Part shown: positions 13,874 to 24,400 of the stretch, in pieces
How positions within the stretch are numbered: position 1 is the stretch's first letter
How the letters are laid out: the number at the start of each line of letters is the position of its first letter
Assembly: GCA_019038625.1 (NCBI GenBank)
Contig: JAHOYU010000246.1
Coordinates: 1-36,041, forward strand
Length of the DNA: 36,041 bases
Direction: 5' to 3'
Origin: Candidatus Latescibacterota bacterium
GTDB taxonomy: Bacteria > Krumholzibacteriota > Krumholzibacteriia > Krumholzibacteriales > Krumholzibacteriaceae
Position numbers and translations under genes: made by a program
The notes under the pieces: generated by a model
The model's input: the letters and a program-made list of their open reading frames with translations, nothing else
The model's database searches: none
Told to the model about the DNA's origin: nothing

Positions 13874-16093
13874 ATGATCCAGTTCAAGGACCTCAAAGCT
13901 GAGCGACTGCGGCGGTTTATTGCCATAATCGCAATTCTCGTGACTCTTTATTATCTGTACTGGAGGGTCACACAGACCTTAAATATGAACGTACCGATAC
14001 TTGCATGGTCCCTCTGGGGTGCTGAAGTATTCGGCGCTTTGACGACTTTTCTGTTTTATTTCACTGTATGGCGCCCATTGAACAGGAAGCAGCCGAAACC
14101 TATAAAAGGCCGCTCTGTGGACGTTCTCATTCCCACCCTGAACGAATCGACAGCTGTGCTCCGAACCACCCTTCTCGCCTGCAACGACATCGAATATCCG
14201 CACAGGACACTGGTCCTTGACGATGGTGACAGGGATGAAGTACGCCAGCTAGCCGAGGAACTCGGATGCGTCTACCTCGCGAGAGACGAACACAAACACG
14301 CCAAGGCCGGTAACCTGAACTTCGGACTCAAACATTCTGAAGCCGAATTCATCGCCGTTTTCGATGCAGACCATGTCCCTCTTCCCTATTTCATCGATCA
14401 CCTTATAGGCTACTTCGAGGACGACAAACTGGCTTTCGCGCAGGCTCCGCAGGAGTTTTACAACATCGACTCGTTCCAGCATCGCACAGATCACAAGAAA
14501 AAATACATCTGGACCGAACAGAATCTTTTCTATTCGCTGATACAGCCGGGGCGAGACAAGTGGAACGCCGCCTATTTCGTCGGGAGCAGCGCCCTGATGA
14601 GAAGAAAGGCTCTCAACGACATCGATGGATTCGCGACAGAATCCATTACAGAAGATATGCTCACGTCGATCAAGCTTCACTCACGCGGATGGAAATCGGT
14701 GTTCCACAACGAGCACCTCGCTTACGGGATAGCAGCCGAGACGATACTACCGTTCCACATCCAGCGTGTACGCTGGGGAATAGGTGGCTGGCAGGTCTTT
14801 TTCAAATCGAACCCCCTGTTCATAAGGGGATTGAGCTTCCCGCAGCGTCTCTGCTACCTGGCCAGCCTGATCTACCCATTTGAGGGATTTCAGAAGTTCA
14901 TCTTTTACATCGTTCCGCCTATAACACTTTTCTCCGGCATCCTCCCGATGAAGGCCATGGACATCCAGTATCTCCTCCACTTCGTTCCCTATTACGCGAT
15001 ATCGATGTTCGCGTTCAACGAGATGGGCCGCGGGTTCGGCGGATCGCTTATGCTCGAACAGTTCTCGATGGGTAAATTCATCACCTATATCCAGACTCTG
15101 GGGATGTTCCTTCTACCCAAGAAAGCAAGACGCTTTAAAGTGACTCCCAAGGGCGAGGGTCGGGCTCCCATGAGATTGATGATACCGCAATACACTGTCA
15201 TCCTCGTATCTGTCGTGGCTATCGTATGGGCACTGGTACAGCTCGTATTCCAGATCAGGGGAGATGAATTCATCATCGCGGTGAACAGCCTCTGGGCCCT
15301 TTACAATACAGGCCTGGGAATCGCCATCATACAATACGCCAGACAGAAGATATCCCAGCGCCGCTCGGATTTCAGGATTCCGGATTCTGTGCCCGTGCTT
15401 TACCGGGAAGAAGGCGCCAGCGAAAAGCAGCAGAAACTCGCAGTCGCCAACAACCTCACGAGGGATGGCATGTCACTGCTTTACGCTGGATCCATACCTC
15501 AGGATCAGGCGCTGAAGCTGGATATCATCCTTCCTAACAGGGTGCTGGAAGTCTCGGGGACTGTCCTTCACGAAAAGACAGTGACCGCTGGGGAAAGAAA
15601 GATATCTCGCTCCGGATTCCAGTTCAATGATGTCGAAGTAAGGAAGGGCGACGATCTTTCACGCTACCTGTTCGAGTCGGCCGTTGGGAAATTCCTGCGT
15701 GACTATTCGAACCGTTACGAAACATATCTCGAGAAAACCTTCCAGGATCCGAAAGAATATAAGAAGAGGGCGAACAGGACTCTATCGTACCTTCCTGCGA
15801 TCATTCCGGGGGAGGACGGGGAATCAACCTTCGGTGTTATCAGGAATATCTCCCCGACCGGCTTCCTGCTTGCCTCTCAGAAAGAATTGCAGACAGGCGA
15901 AGCGCTGGAAATAACTGCTGTACTCGGTGAGGATGCTATCACATTGAAAGGAACGGTCGCGAGGACTCTCGCCAATGAATCTGATGAATTTCCGGTCTAC
16001 ATGGCCGGCATCAGTCTTGACGAACCTCATGCGGAAGAAGTCGACCACCTGATAGGCGTTGCCGAAAAGGCAGACCACCTGTTGAGTCAATAA
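13874..16093 (+). CDS. BcsA-like processive glycosyltransferase (GT2) with two C-terminal PilZ domains
   Basis: A 739-residue inner-membrane synthase that would polymerise a beta-linked polysaccharide from a nucleotide sugar and export it. Two N-terminal helices (about 13-34, 44-66) are followed by the GT2 core: DDGD (116-119), DAD (164-166), TED (259-261) and QRVRW (297-301), the D,D,D,QxxRW set of cellulose synthase-type enzymes. More helices lie between about 325 and 488. The first PilZ domain has RRSDFR (496-501) and NLTRDG (527-532, Thr in place of the usual Ser). A second PilZ-like domain (about 630-735) has NISPTG (658-663) but a less clear arginine motif. BcsA normally has one PilZ. 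AGCAGGA precedes the ATG. c-di-GMP activation is likely; whether the product is cellulose is not shown. Confidence 0.9.
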   Translation: MIQFKDLKAERLRRFIAIIAILVTLYYLYWRVTQTLNMNVPILAWSLWGAEVFGALTTFLFYFTVWRPLNRKQPKPIKGRSVDVLIPTLNESTAVLRTTLLACNDIEYPHRTLVLDDGDRDEVRQLAEELGCVYLARDEHKHAKAGNLNFGLKHSEAEFIAVFDADHVPLPYFIDHLIGYFEDDKLAFAQAPQEFYNIDSFQHRTDHKKKYIWTEQNLFYSLIQPGRDKWNAAYFVGSSALMRRKALNDIDGFATESITEDMLTSIKLHSRGWKSVFHNEHLAYGIAAETILPFHIQRVRWGIGGWQVFFKSNPLFIRGLSFPQRLCYLASLIYPFEGFQKFIFYIVPPITLFSGILPMKAMDIQYLLHFVPYYAISMFAFNEMGRGFGGSLMLEQFSMGKFITYIQTLGMFLLPKKARRFKVTPKGEGRAPMRLMIPQYTVILVSVVAIVWALVQLVFQIRGDEFIIAVNSLWALYNTGLGIAIIQYARQKISQRRSDFRIPDSVPVLYREEGASEKQQKLAVANNLTRDGMSLLYAGSIPQDQALKLDIILPNRVLEVSGTVLHEKTVTAGERKISRSGFQFNDVEVRKGDDLSRYLFESAVGKFLRDYSNRYETYLEKTFQDPKEYKKRANRTLSYLPAIIPGEDGESTFGVIRNISPTGFLLASQKELQTGEALEITAVLGEDAITLKGTVARTLANESDEFPVYMAGISLDEPHAEEVDHLIGVAEKADHLLSQ

Positions 16094-16106
16094 TGAAGTT
16101 GAGTAG

Positions 16107-17519
16107 ATGATAAACAGGACCAACTATAAAAAGCATCTGATATGGGTATTGCTGCTCTACGGGCTGCTCATGACCCTGTTCGACCTCGATTATAACTCGG
16201 TCTTCTTCGATGAGGCCCTGAATATTGTCGTGGGAAGACAGCTTCTCTCGGGGCAGTATTGCCCTGGCTGCCTTTACTTCATGGGTTCGGTGATAGTGCA
16301 TCCCGTCCTTGCGGCTGCAGGCGACGCGATCGGGGGACTTAACGGTGCCAGGATAGTGAGCCTGATTTTTGGAATGGGCATCATCGGCATAGTCTATATG
16401 ACCGGAAGGGTCCTTTTCAACATCAAGACGGGAATAATAGCCGCGACCCTTTTTCTATTTTCCGGAACTACGCAATACCTCATGAAACTGGCCACATACG
16501 ATACCGTAGGAGCCTTCTTTCTGAGCACGGGAGCACTGCTGATCTTCGTTGCAGTCGGCAGGGAAAAAGATGGAAAACAGATCGCAGCCCTTCTTGGCGC
16601 TTCTCTTTTCCTCTTTCTGGCTTCGATCACCAAGTATGTTCTGCCTGTATTTATTCCACCCCTGCTTGTCTATCTCTGGTTCAGGCTCGGGTTCCGAAGG
16701 ACCTTTTTATTCACTGTCCTGCCAATGCTGGGTCTGCTCGTTCTTTTCTTTCTAGTCGCCCCGTATGCTCCCAAGGGCGAAGTACTCGAACACCTTCGTT
16801 CGTCAGAAACGACTGTCCAGGTCGATCTGCTCACACTGGCCGACTGGACATTTCGCTGGATAGCCCTCGCCTACCTGCTATCAGTCTTCGGGATGTTCCA
16901 CGAGAAAAAGGGCAAGACGGCAATACTTCTTTTTGTCCTTTCTACTCCAATAATCCTCCTGCACATGGTTACCCGGGTCGAACAATCAATAAACAAAAAT
17001 GTCATCTATTCCCTTGTCTTCCTCGCCCCCGCCACGGCACTGGGGGTCGATCACATCGGCAACCTGTTCTCGATGCGCAGTGAAAACAAGATCATAAGAA
17101 ACTTCTTCACTATAGCAGTGATAGTCGTCTCCTGGGCATACGGGATGTACAACCTCAGGTGGCTCGAGAGACAGTACCCGGACATGAATCCGGTCATTGA
17201 ATTCTTTCAGGAGAAAGGTTTTGACGAGATGACCATAGCTACCAACGGGTGGGGCGAAGTCATCTACACCTATTCTCTCGGAAATAAATTTCCAAACGCC
17301 TCTTTTGTTCAGATAACCGAGGCTGTCAGAAATGATGGCAATGTGATTACTCTGAACAGAAAGCCGGATTTTATCGTTTGCGAGGATCCTTACTATGGAG
17401 ACCGATGTCCATGTGAGGATTACAGTGATTACATGAAGGATGATTATACCTTACTTAAAGAGTTCGAGTTCGATCATCCCTGGGGAACTTCCATAGGAAT
17501 GATTTTCGGAAGGAGATAG
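16107..17519 (+). CDS. GT-C fold membrane glycosyltransferase (GT39/ArnT-like)
   Basis: A 470-residue polytopic membrane protein of the PMT/ArnT-like class, which moves a sugar from a polyprenyl-phosphate donor to an acceptor on the outer face of the inner membrane. The catalytic Asp-Glu pair is Asp35-Glu36 (SVFFDEALNIVVGRQLL) at the start of the first periplasmic loop. About ten hydrophobic helices follow, then a soluble C-terminal portion from about residue 355 with WLERQYPDMNPVIEFF and a Cys-containing segment. It starts 13 bases after the synthase stop and is followed three bases later by the next gene, so it belongs to the same operon. It may decorate or prime the polymer made by the synthase; that role is inferred from context. 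Confidence 0.82.
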   Translation: MINRTNYKKHLIWVLLLYGLLMTLFDLDYNSVFFDEALNIVVGRQLLSGQYCPGCLYFMGSVIVHPVLAAAGDAIGGLNGARIVSLIFGMGIIGIVYMTGRVLFNIKTGIIAATLFLFSGTTQYLMKLATYDTVGAFFLSTGALLIFVAVGREKDGKQIAALLGASLFLFLASITKYVLPVFIPPLLVYLWFRLGFRRTFLFTVLPMLGLLVLFFLVAPYAPKGEVLEHLRSSETTVQVDLLTLADWTFRWIALAYLLSVFGMFHEKKGKTAILLFVLSTPIILLHMVTRVEQSINKNVIYSLVFLAPATALGVDHIGNLFSMRSENKIIRNFFTIAVIVVSWAYGMYNLRWLERQYPDMNPVIEFFQEKGFDEMTIATNGWGEVIYTYSLGNKFPNASFVQITEAVRNDGNVITLNRKPDFIVCEDPYYGDRCPCEDYSDYMKDDYTLLKEFEFDHPWGTSIGMIFGRR

Positions 17520-17522
17520 ACC

Positions 17523-17963
17523 ATGAGTAAAAGAAGTATGATTTTCCTGTCCCTCATCCTCTCCTGTTGCCTGCTGTCGGTATCGGCCACAGCTTACGAA
17601 ATAGTGGGATTCAGAGGTTCGTCGTGGGGAGAACTCAAGTATGATATTCCCAGAGAGGGAGAAAACAACCTGCTATGGAGCGGTTGGGTCAAGCAGGGTA
17701 TAGACTGGGTGCAGGTCGGTGACAATATCACTCTCAATACCTACGCCAAACTCCACTACAAATGGGACAAGGAAGAACAGGACTGGAACAATATGATCGG
17801 CCCGTGTGTCGGGATCAGCCTTGATGCTTACAGCCCCAAGGGCGTTGTCGCCACAATGGGAGTGGAGTACATGTGGGAAAACCATTTCCTTGATCCCAAT
17901 TACACGGATGAAAAACTGGTGATCTACGTAAACTGGTTCGGGTGGTGGGATCTCAAGAAGTAA
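17523..17963 (+). CDS. Small Trp-rich exported protein of unknown function
   Basis: A 146-residue protein with a clear signal peptide (residues 1-24, ending VSATAYE). The mature part is rich in Trp and Tyr in alternating beta patterns (LLWSGWVKQGIDWVQVGDNI, GVEYMWENHF) and ends VIYVNWFGWWDLKK. I do not recognise the family. A small beta-barrel or lipocalin-like periplasmic or outer-membrane protein would fit. It starts three bases after the GT-C gene and a terminator follows, so it is the last gene of the polysaccharide operon and may act in secretion or anchoring of the polymer. Confidence 0.75.
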   Translation: MSKRSMIFLSLILSCCLLSVSATAYEIVGFRGSSWGELKYDIPREGENNLLWSGWVKQGIDWVQVGDNITLNTYAKLHYKWDKEEQDWNNMIGPCVGISLDAYSPKGVVATMGVEYMWENHFLDPNYTDEKLVIYVNWFGWWDLKK

Positions 17964-18005
17964 GGGTCTATATATAAAGGCTTTTGCCAGATCTGTGACG
18001 ATTTA

Positions 18006-18035
18006 AGCAGCGTGCTGATGCATGCTGCTTTTTTT
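18006..18035 (+). terminator. Rho-independent terminator of the polysaccharide operon
   Basis: AGCAGCGTGC (18006-18015) pairs with GCATGCTGCT (18020-18029; one G-U) around a TGAT loop, followed by seven T residues. It lies 42 bases after the last stop codon and just beyond the stop of the converging regulator gene. Confidence 0.92.
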
Positions 18036-18038
18036 CAG

Positions 18039-19433
18039 TTATTCATCATCTCCATCTTCTGTTATATCGCCGGTCAGACGCTCGACTTCCTCAAGTGATA
18101 TCCCCAGTGCATCAGCCGTCTTTTCCTTCTGTTTCCCAAAATACTCAAAAGTTCCCACGACATGTCGTTCTATGACAGCACGCAATTCCTCGACTACGAA
18201 ATGGGCCGAATCGGAATCGCCTTCCGGCTCTAGTATATCCCTGATATACATCGGCAGATCGTGGAGAGTGATCTCGTCAGTTTCCGCGTTGGCGAGCGCG
18301 CTGGTCACTATCGTTCGCAATTCCTGCACATTGTCGGGAAAACTGTATCCGGCCAGAAGTTTCATCAAGGTATCTGAAAAGCCCTTCACTTTCTTACCGG
18401 TCCTGGCCATCTCCTCGCCAAGGAATATCTCGGAGAAAACCGGAATATCATCCACCCTTTCACGCAGGGGCGGTATTCTTATCGAATTGACCATCAGGTG
18501 GTATAGAAGATCCCTTGAAAAAGAATCCTTATACTGCGGGCTGGTCAGGTCGTCAGTCGAAGATACGATCATTCTGACATCGACCTTCCTGATCTTCGTC
18601 GAATTTTCTCTGTAGAATTCTCCGGTCTGGATCACCCGCTTCAGCCTGACCTGCATGGGAAGGGACAATGCATCGACATTGTTCAAGAAAAGTGTTCCGA
18701 GATTCGACTGCTCGAGAAGACCTGAAGCTTCTTCCCTCGACCCGCTCCAGTCTCTCGCCTGTCCGAAAAGAAATGACGGAAATCTCTCCGGATCGTGGCT
18801 TTCCGCATCCATCGCCAGAAACGGTTTTTCGCTTCTTTCGCTGGCCCGGTGAATCGCCTTCGCGAGAGCTTCCTTCCCCGTACCACTCTCCCCCCATATG
18901 AAGATGGAGAGATCGGTCGAAGCCACCTTCTCGGCCTGATGAAAAAGCTTGATCATCTCAGGATTTCGCGTCGGAAAATGTTGAAAGACCTCTTCGTGAT
19001 CGAGATCGCGCCTGCTCAACTTATCGGGAAGGTCGCTTAAACTCTGCGTGAGAGCACCCTGCTCGATAGAATTTTCCAGGACCTCAAGGAATTTCTCGTC
19101 ATCCACAGGTTTGATAAGATAATCGAACGCGCCCATCTTCATCGCCTTTACAGCAAGATCGACATCACTGACACCGGTAAGGATTATTACAGGAGTCTCG
19201 ATCCCACTGCTTCTCACGTTATTCAATATATCTATCCCGCTGACATTAGGCATATCCATATCGAGGACTATGACATCGAACACTTCACGTTCAAGAAGGG
19301 ATTTCGCCTCTCGGGAATCATTGAGGACAGTCGTATCGAATACTCCTGTCTGCATCAGAAACACTTTGAAATAGTTCGTCACCGCAATATCATCGTCAAT
19401 GATAAGCACTTTTCTCGGGTTACTATTATTCAT
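18039..19433 (-). CDS. NtrC-like response regulator with degenerate sigma-54 AAA+ domain
   Basis: A 464-residue protein with receiver, AAA+ and Fis-like domains. The receiver is intact: DDD at 13-15, phospho-acceptor Asp58 (VLDMDMP), Thr86 and Lys108. The AAA+ domain keeps Walker A GESGTGKE (181-188) and the late IRIPPLRERVDDIP and SFPDNVQEL motifs. The GAFTGA loop that contacts sigma-54 is absent: where ELFGHEKGAFTGA is normal, it reads FLFGQARDWSGSREEA. Walker B, usually LFLDEI, is LFLNNV (Asn251, Asn252), losing both acidic residues needed for ATP hydrolysis. The C-terminal Fis-like helix-turn-helix (KTADALGISLEEVERL) is recognisable. It overlaps the kinase gene by 4 bases, so the pair is cognate. 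It probably acts without ATP-driven sigma-54 activation, as a DNA-binding or protein-binding output. Confidence 0.9.
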   Translation of the reverse strand: MNNSNPRKVLIIDDDIAVTNYFKVFLMQTGVFDTTVLNDSREAKSLLEREVFDVIVLDMDMPNVSGIDILNNVRSSGIETPVIILTGVSDVDLAVKAMKMGAFDYLIKPVDDEKFLEVLENSIEQGALTQSLSDLPDKLSRRDLDHEEVFQHFPTRNPEMIKLFHQAEKVASTDLSIFIWGESGTGKEALAKAIHRASERSEKPFLAMDAESHDPERFPSFLFGQARDWSGSREEASGLLEQSNLGTLFLNNVDALSLPMQVRLKRVIQTGEFYRENSTKIRKVDVRMIVSSTDDLTSPQYKDSFSRDLLYHLMVNSIRIPPLRERVDDIPVFSEIFLGEEMARTGKKVKGFSDTLMKLLAGYSFPDNVQELRTIVTSALANAETDEITLHDLPMYIRDILEPEGDSDSAHFVVEELRAVIERHVVGTFEYFGKQKEKTADALGISLEEVERLTGDITEDGDDE

Positions 19434-21403
19434 TTCTGACTCTTTCCCCTGCCGGCAGGTATCCGGATAGTGAACTTCGTTCCGACACCAGGTTTACTGG
19501 CAACAAATATGGAGCCGCCGTGCTCCTCTATGATCTTATAAGCTATCGCAAGTCCAAGACCGGTCCCTCCCGTGGCACGTTTGGTCGTAAAGAACGGATC
19601 GAATATCTGTTTGACAGTATTCTGGTTCATCCCTTTGCCATTGTCCTCGACTTCGATGATAATCACTTCTTTCCCGCTTTTGGTCCTGATTTTGATGATT
19701 CCTTTTTCAGCATCAGGCATCGCGTCACTGGCGTTGACGATAAGATTTATCAGAACCTGTTCGACCTTCTGCGAGTTTCCTCTAAATGTGGGCAGATCCG
19801 GTTCGAGCTCAAGCTCGATATCCGCTTTCTTGTGTACCTGATTATGCACAAGCCTTGTGCCTGCCTCGATAAGAGTATTGATCTCGACCTTGTCGACCAG
19901 AAGGCCATCGTCCTTCCTGACGAAAGTCCTCAACCCCTCGACGATCCCCTTGATCCGCTCCGAGCCATGAGACATGTCGTCTACAAGGATCATAATGTGT
20001 TCACGGAAGAAATCGTAGTCCAGTCTCGCGACTTTCAACTCCGGATGAGCCTCATGGTATTCGTCAATGATCGGCAGGATATCATCGAGGGCCTGCTTGA
20101 TGATCTTGATATTGCCACGGATGAACTGGTTCGGGTTGTTGATCTCGTGACCGATACCACTGACGAGCTGCCCAAGGGAAGCGAGTTTGTCGGCCTGCTG
20201 AAGCTGCTGGTCCATAGTCTTCTCAAGAGTGACATCCCTGTAGAACTCAAGGATCCCGTCGACTTCGTGGTCCTTGTTGTAAACAGGAATAGCGTGGACC
20301 TGCAGAAAACGGTCCTCGTGTTTCATCGTAAGCATGACCGGCGTCTTTTCCGCAAGGACCCTCTCAAGCCTGCAGTCCTCGCATGCCTTGTCCCTGTGAA
20401 AATAACTTTTGTAGCAAAAAGCTCCAGGCTCGATATAGTCCCTGTTCGACATTACGACTTTATGCTTTTTGTCTATCAGGACAACTTCGTCGGGAATGGC
20501 CTCGAACATCGCCTCAAGCATCCCCTTCGATTCTTCCCAATTCTTGTTCACTCTGTCCAGGTATGAATTCACCACGCTGAGTTTGCTTTTCTGTCCTTCA
20601 AGTTCGGAAGTCCGTGACTCGATCTCATTACTGAGCTTATCGATTCTCCTTGAGTATTCCTCACTCTCTTCCTTTTTCATCGTCAGGATTTCCTTCAGCT
20701 GCTTTCTCTCAAGAGCGAGGTTGAGCGTCCGAGCGATCTCGTCCAGCATCTTCTGCTCACCCGGAAGAAGTTCATGCTTCTCATCATGATAGCCGATCCG
20801 TATCTCGCCCTCTTCCTCATGGTTGACAAAAAGTTTTGCCGAGATGTAGTTCGCTTCGGGCTTTTGCCCGTACTTTACACCCTGGAATACAGAATAGATG
20901 ACAGCCTCTTCGGGAAATACCATCCCGGAACTCATTATATCGGGAAACCTGGAAAAGAAATCCTTCACAGATGCGGATACTTCGATAAGTTCAGCAACTT
21001 CGTAGATACAGGCGAGTTCCTTGATCCTCTCCTCTTTTTCCCATCCATCGACTTTGCTCATCCCCGCAAGCCTGTTCCTGAAAAACAGGAAGATATCACC
21101 GGAATCCGTTTTCACGCATCCGGTCTTCATCGGCAGAGAGCTTGACTCGCCGAGGGCGGGAGTGAAGATAGCAACCCCCCTGATCCCATCACGGGCTTCT
21201 CTCATCGCCGACCGGAATGTATCGAGCGAAAAAGGAGTAAGCACTTTCTCGAGATTCAGGTCGGATTTATCCTTATATCCCGCAAAACAGCCCTTGCGGA
21301 AAAACGCACTTGTATGGATTATATTCTCATTACCATCTGTGACGAGAAGATAGTCGAAATTCCCCTCGACGAAGGAAAACAGGTCTTCAACTTCGATCTT
21401 CAT
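19430..21403 (-). CDS. PAS-domain sensor histidine kinase with Cys-cluster PAS
   Basis: A 657-residue kinase with no obvious membrane helices, so probably cytoplasmic. Residues 1-115 are a PAS-like domain; about 120-232 GAF-like; about 232-295 a coiled coil; about 295-390 a second PAS domain containing Cys330, Cys341 and Cys344 (FCYKSYFHRDKACEDC); then HisKA with His419 (GHEINNPNQF), and a HATPase with Asn557 (NLIVNASDAMP), DNGKGM (587-592) and GTGLGLAI. The Cys set resembles PAS domains proposed to bind iron-sulfur clusters or sense redox, which suits its position directly after genes for an iron-sulfur electron-transfer complex. AAGAGGC precedes the ATG. It phosphorylates, presumably, the regulator whose gene overlaps it by 4 bases. 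Confidence 0.9.
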   Translation of the reverse strand: MKIEVEDLFSFVEGNFDYLLVTDGNENIIHTSAFFRKGCFAGYKDKSDLNLEKVLTPFSLDTFRSAMREARDGIRGVAIFTPALGESSSLPMKTGCVKTDSGDIFLFFRNRLAGMSKVDGWEKEERIKELACIYEVAELIEVSASVKDFFSRFPDIMSSGMVFPEEAVIYSVFQGVKYGQKPEANYISAKLFVNHEEEGEIRIGYHDEKHELLPGEQKMLDEIARTLNLALERKQLKEILTMKKEESEEYSRRIDKLSNEIESRTSELEGQKSKLSVVNSYLDRVNKNWEESKGMLEAMFEAIPDEVVLIDKKHKVVMSNRDYIEPGAFCYKSYFHRDKACEDCRLERVLAEKTPVMLTMKHEDRFLQVHAIPVYNKDHEVDGILEFYRDVTLEKTMDQQLQQADKLASLGQLVSGIGHEINNPNQFIRGNIKIIKQALDDILPIIDEYHEAHPELKVARLDYDFFREHIMILVDDMSHGSERIKGIVEGLRTFVRKDDGLLVDKVEINTLIEAGTRLVHNQVHKKADIELELEPDLPTFRGNSQKVEQVLINLIVNASDAMPDAEKGIIKIRTKSGKEVIIIEVEDNGKGMNQNTVKQIFDPFFTTKRATGGTGLGLAIAYKIIEEHGGSIFVASKPGVGTKFTIRIPAGRGKSQK

Positions 21404-21472
21404 GATGCCTCTTTTCGTCAGCAGGGTCTTTCCGTCATCTTTCGATCAGGATCCAGTCCTTCAGGATCCGGC

Positions 21473-24400
21473 CTAGCGACGCACTCTGAACCTTTCTGTC
21501 CCGACCTCCCTGATCTCTTTCCTGTACTTTTCGCTATGTACAATGGGAAGAGCAATGGGTGATGGCCTCGTCCCGATTTCGGGAACCGAAAGCTTGACCC
21601 TGCCCGATTTTATCCTCTTTTCGCCCATATTCCAGTAGAAAGCAGCAAGGTCCCCAAGCTGTTTTTTCACAATCGAGCCAAGCTCTGCGGAAATATCGTC
21701 AGAGACATCTATCCCGAAGGCCTCACTGATCTCCCTCAACACCTCTACGCTCGTCATACCTGACGGAGGCTCGACAGCCTTGAAATAGTTGACGACTCTG
21801 CCTTCGAAATTGCATCTCGTGCCTTCGGTCTCCAGAAAAGTAGATCCAGGCAGGACAATATCGGCCATCCCGGTTGTTTCCGTCTCGGTCCAGTCCATTA
21901 CGGCCAGGAATTCCGCGTTCTGGAACCATGAACCGGTCCTTCCCCAGGCCATCGGATCCTCACCCAGGATAAGCGCGCCCTTGATATCTCCGGCTTCCAG
22001 CATCTTCGAAAGTTCGCTTCTCGAAATCGCGCCTTCGGTCTCACCGCGATCTTTCGTCCTTCCAGCCGCGAATACAGGGTCAGCACCGGACACTTCAAGC
22101 CCCGCGCTGTTAGACAGGAGCCTCGGCAAAAGGATGTCCGCTTTCTTTCCTGCCGCACGAAGCAGTATGACAAGATTCGCGAAAGTCCTCAGATCACCAG
22201 GAGCCTGGTCCTGGGGCCTGTCGGAACTGTGAATCACCACGATATGTGAAGCCATACTTATGATCCCGGCAGCTTTTCCGATATTGGAAACGTCTACTCC
22301 GGACTGATCGGCGACCTTCGCCTCGGGGAAATCCCTGCCGGCCAGAAATTCGTCGGCACCGCTGGCCGATGCCATGATATCAGCGCTGAAGTAGCCATCA
22401 TCGATCAACCTCTGAATAATGCCGTTCCAGAGAATCGCGGACCTTCCCCTCATCGGATCCATCGCCAGCGTCGAAAGCAGCTGATCGGCCGGATCCAGAG
22501 TGGAATTCGTCACGATTAGCCTTGCTCCGTTCTTGACGGCCTGGATAACTTCTGAAGCCAGAACAAGATGGTCCGATTCCAGGGCGGTGTTGTTACAGAT
22601 TATCAGGTCTGCCCTGGACAGGCAGCTGCGATCGTCTGTCGATGCTGTCAGGCCCATCGAATCGTCCAGACAACCCGATTCCTTACCGTTGGCCAGTATT
22701 GACAATGAGCCGATGTTGCCTGTCCCGATACCTTCCCTTGCTATCCTCCCGGCCAGATACATCTCCTCGCTGGTGGATTCGGGAGAGATAAACACTCCCA
22801 CGCTACCGGCACCATACTTCTCTGCTATTTTCTTCAACCCATCGACTACTCCCGAACAGGCGTCACCGATGGCGGCCGGAGTCCTGGAGCTGCCGGAACG
22901 TACAATCGCTTCCCTGATCCTGTCCTTCTTTATAAATAACTCGTGACCGAATCGTCCGTACCTGCAGAGATACTTGCCGGGCACTCCCGATGAAGTCAGG
23001 TAGTATCGATCTCCACCGAACTTTTTCACCTTCACCGTACATGCCAGCGAACAGAACGCGCAGTTGGTCAGTACTTCTTCTAACGCCAGGCTCGCCCTGC
23101 CGGGGAATGGATATTTAACGGTCAATGCCGCCGTGGGACATGAGTCGACGCAGTTACCGCAGCTCACACAGTTTGTCTCGACCAGCGGGTCGTTCATCGC
23201 GGGGCGCATCTCGGTCTTGAATCCCCTGCCCGTCAGACCCAGCGCCGCGATCGGAAGCACTCTGGCACAGGTCCTTACGCATCTCGCGCATAGCACACAC
23301 TTGTTGGGATCATAGATGATGTATGGGTGTCTTTCGTCGATCTTGTGTTTTCTGACTTGCCCCTTGTAACGTTCCATATCGACGCCGTATTTCTCAGAAT
23401 AGATCCTGAGATCACAATCGTCGAACCTTACGCACCCGCAGGAGAGACATCTATCGCATTCGTGAGTATTGTCTTCGTACTCGAATCCGGTGGCCACTTC
23501 CTGGAAGCTGTTCCTTCGCTCCTCGACATCGATCTGGTGTATTTCGTGGCGTGGACTTTCTTTTATGTCGCCGAGTTCGGCCTTGCCGGGCTTCGACCAG
23601 AATTCCTTGTGAACAGCGAATGGCTTTGCAGGTATTTCTTCGCCCTTCAACCAGGCATCGATACTGCGGGCGGCCCTCTGTCCGTCCCTTATAGCATCGA
23701 TGACCACCGTCGGGCCGTCATCCGCCGCGTCTCCACCAGCGAACACTCCTTCTATATTCGTTACGCATGTATCGTTATCTATTACAAAAGTATCCCATTT
23801 CGTTAGCTCGATCTTTCCACCATCGATTTCTGTAAGCCCGTTCAGCACGGGGGCCTGGCCGATGGAAGGAACAGCGAGATTGCAGGGAAGGTCGAATTCC
23901 GAACCTTCCAGGGGCACGGGCCGCCTTCTTCCTGAATCATCGGGCTCGCCAAGCTTCATCCGTTGACATCGAAGAGCCTTCAGCCTGCCTTCTTCGGCAA
24001 TGATCCCGATCGGCGCGGCCAGCTCCATGATCTCGATGCCTTCCTCGAGACAATCCTCTATTTCCATCCTGTCGGCGGGCATCTCATCCTTCGTCCTTCT
24101 ATATAGGACGATGACCTTGTCAGCTCCGAGCCTCCAGGCGGTCCTTGCGACGTCCATCGCCGTATTACCGCCACCTACTACTACGACCGTACCACTTACA
24201 GGTTCACGGGTAACAGTTTTGTCAGGAAGGAAATCGGCGCCGGTCAGGACACCCTCTGTCTCTTTCTCACCCTCGACCCACATCGGCTTACCTGTCCAGG
24301 CACCCGCTCCAAGGAAAAGAGCATCGTGCTTCCCGCGAAGCTCGTCTATCGTTATATCTGTACCGACCCGGACATTGTAATTGATCTCCGCACCGGCCCT

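Noticed and set aside
19520-20566. 348-codon plus-strand frame opposite the histidine kinase
   Set aside because: It is antisense to well-conserved HisKA and HATPase motifs and has no domain of its own.
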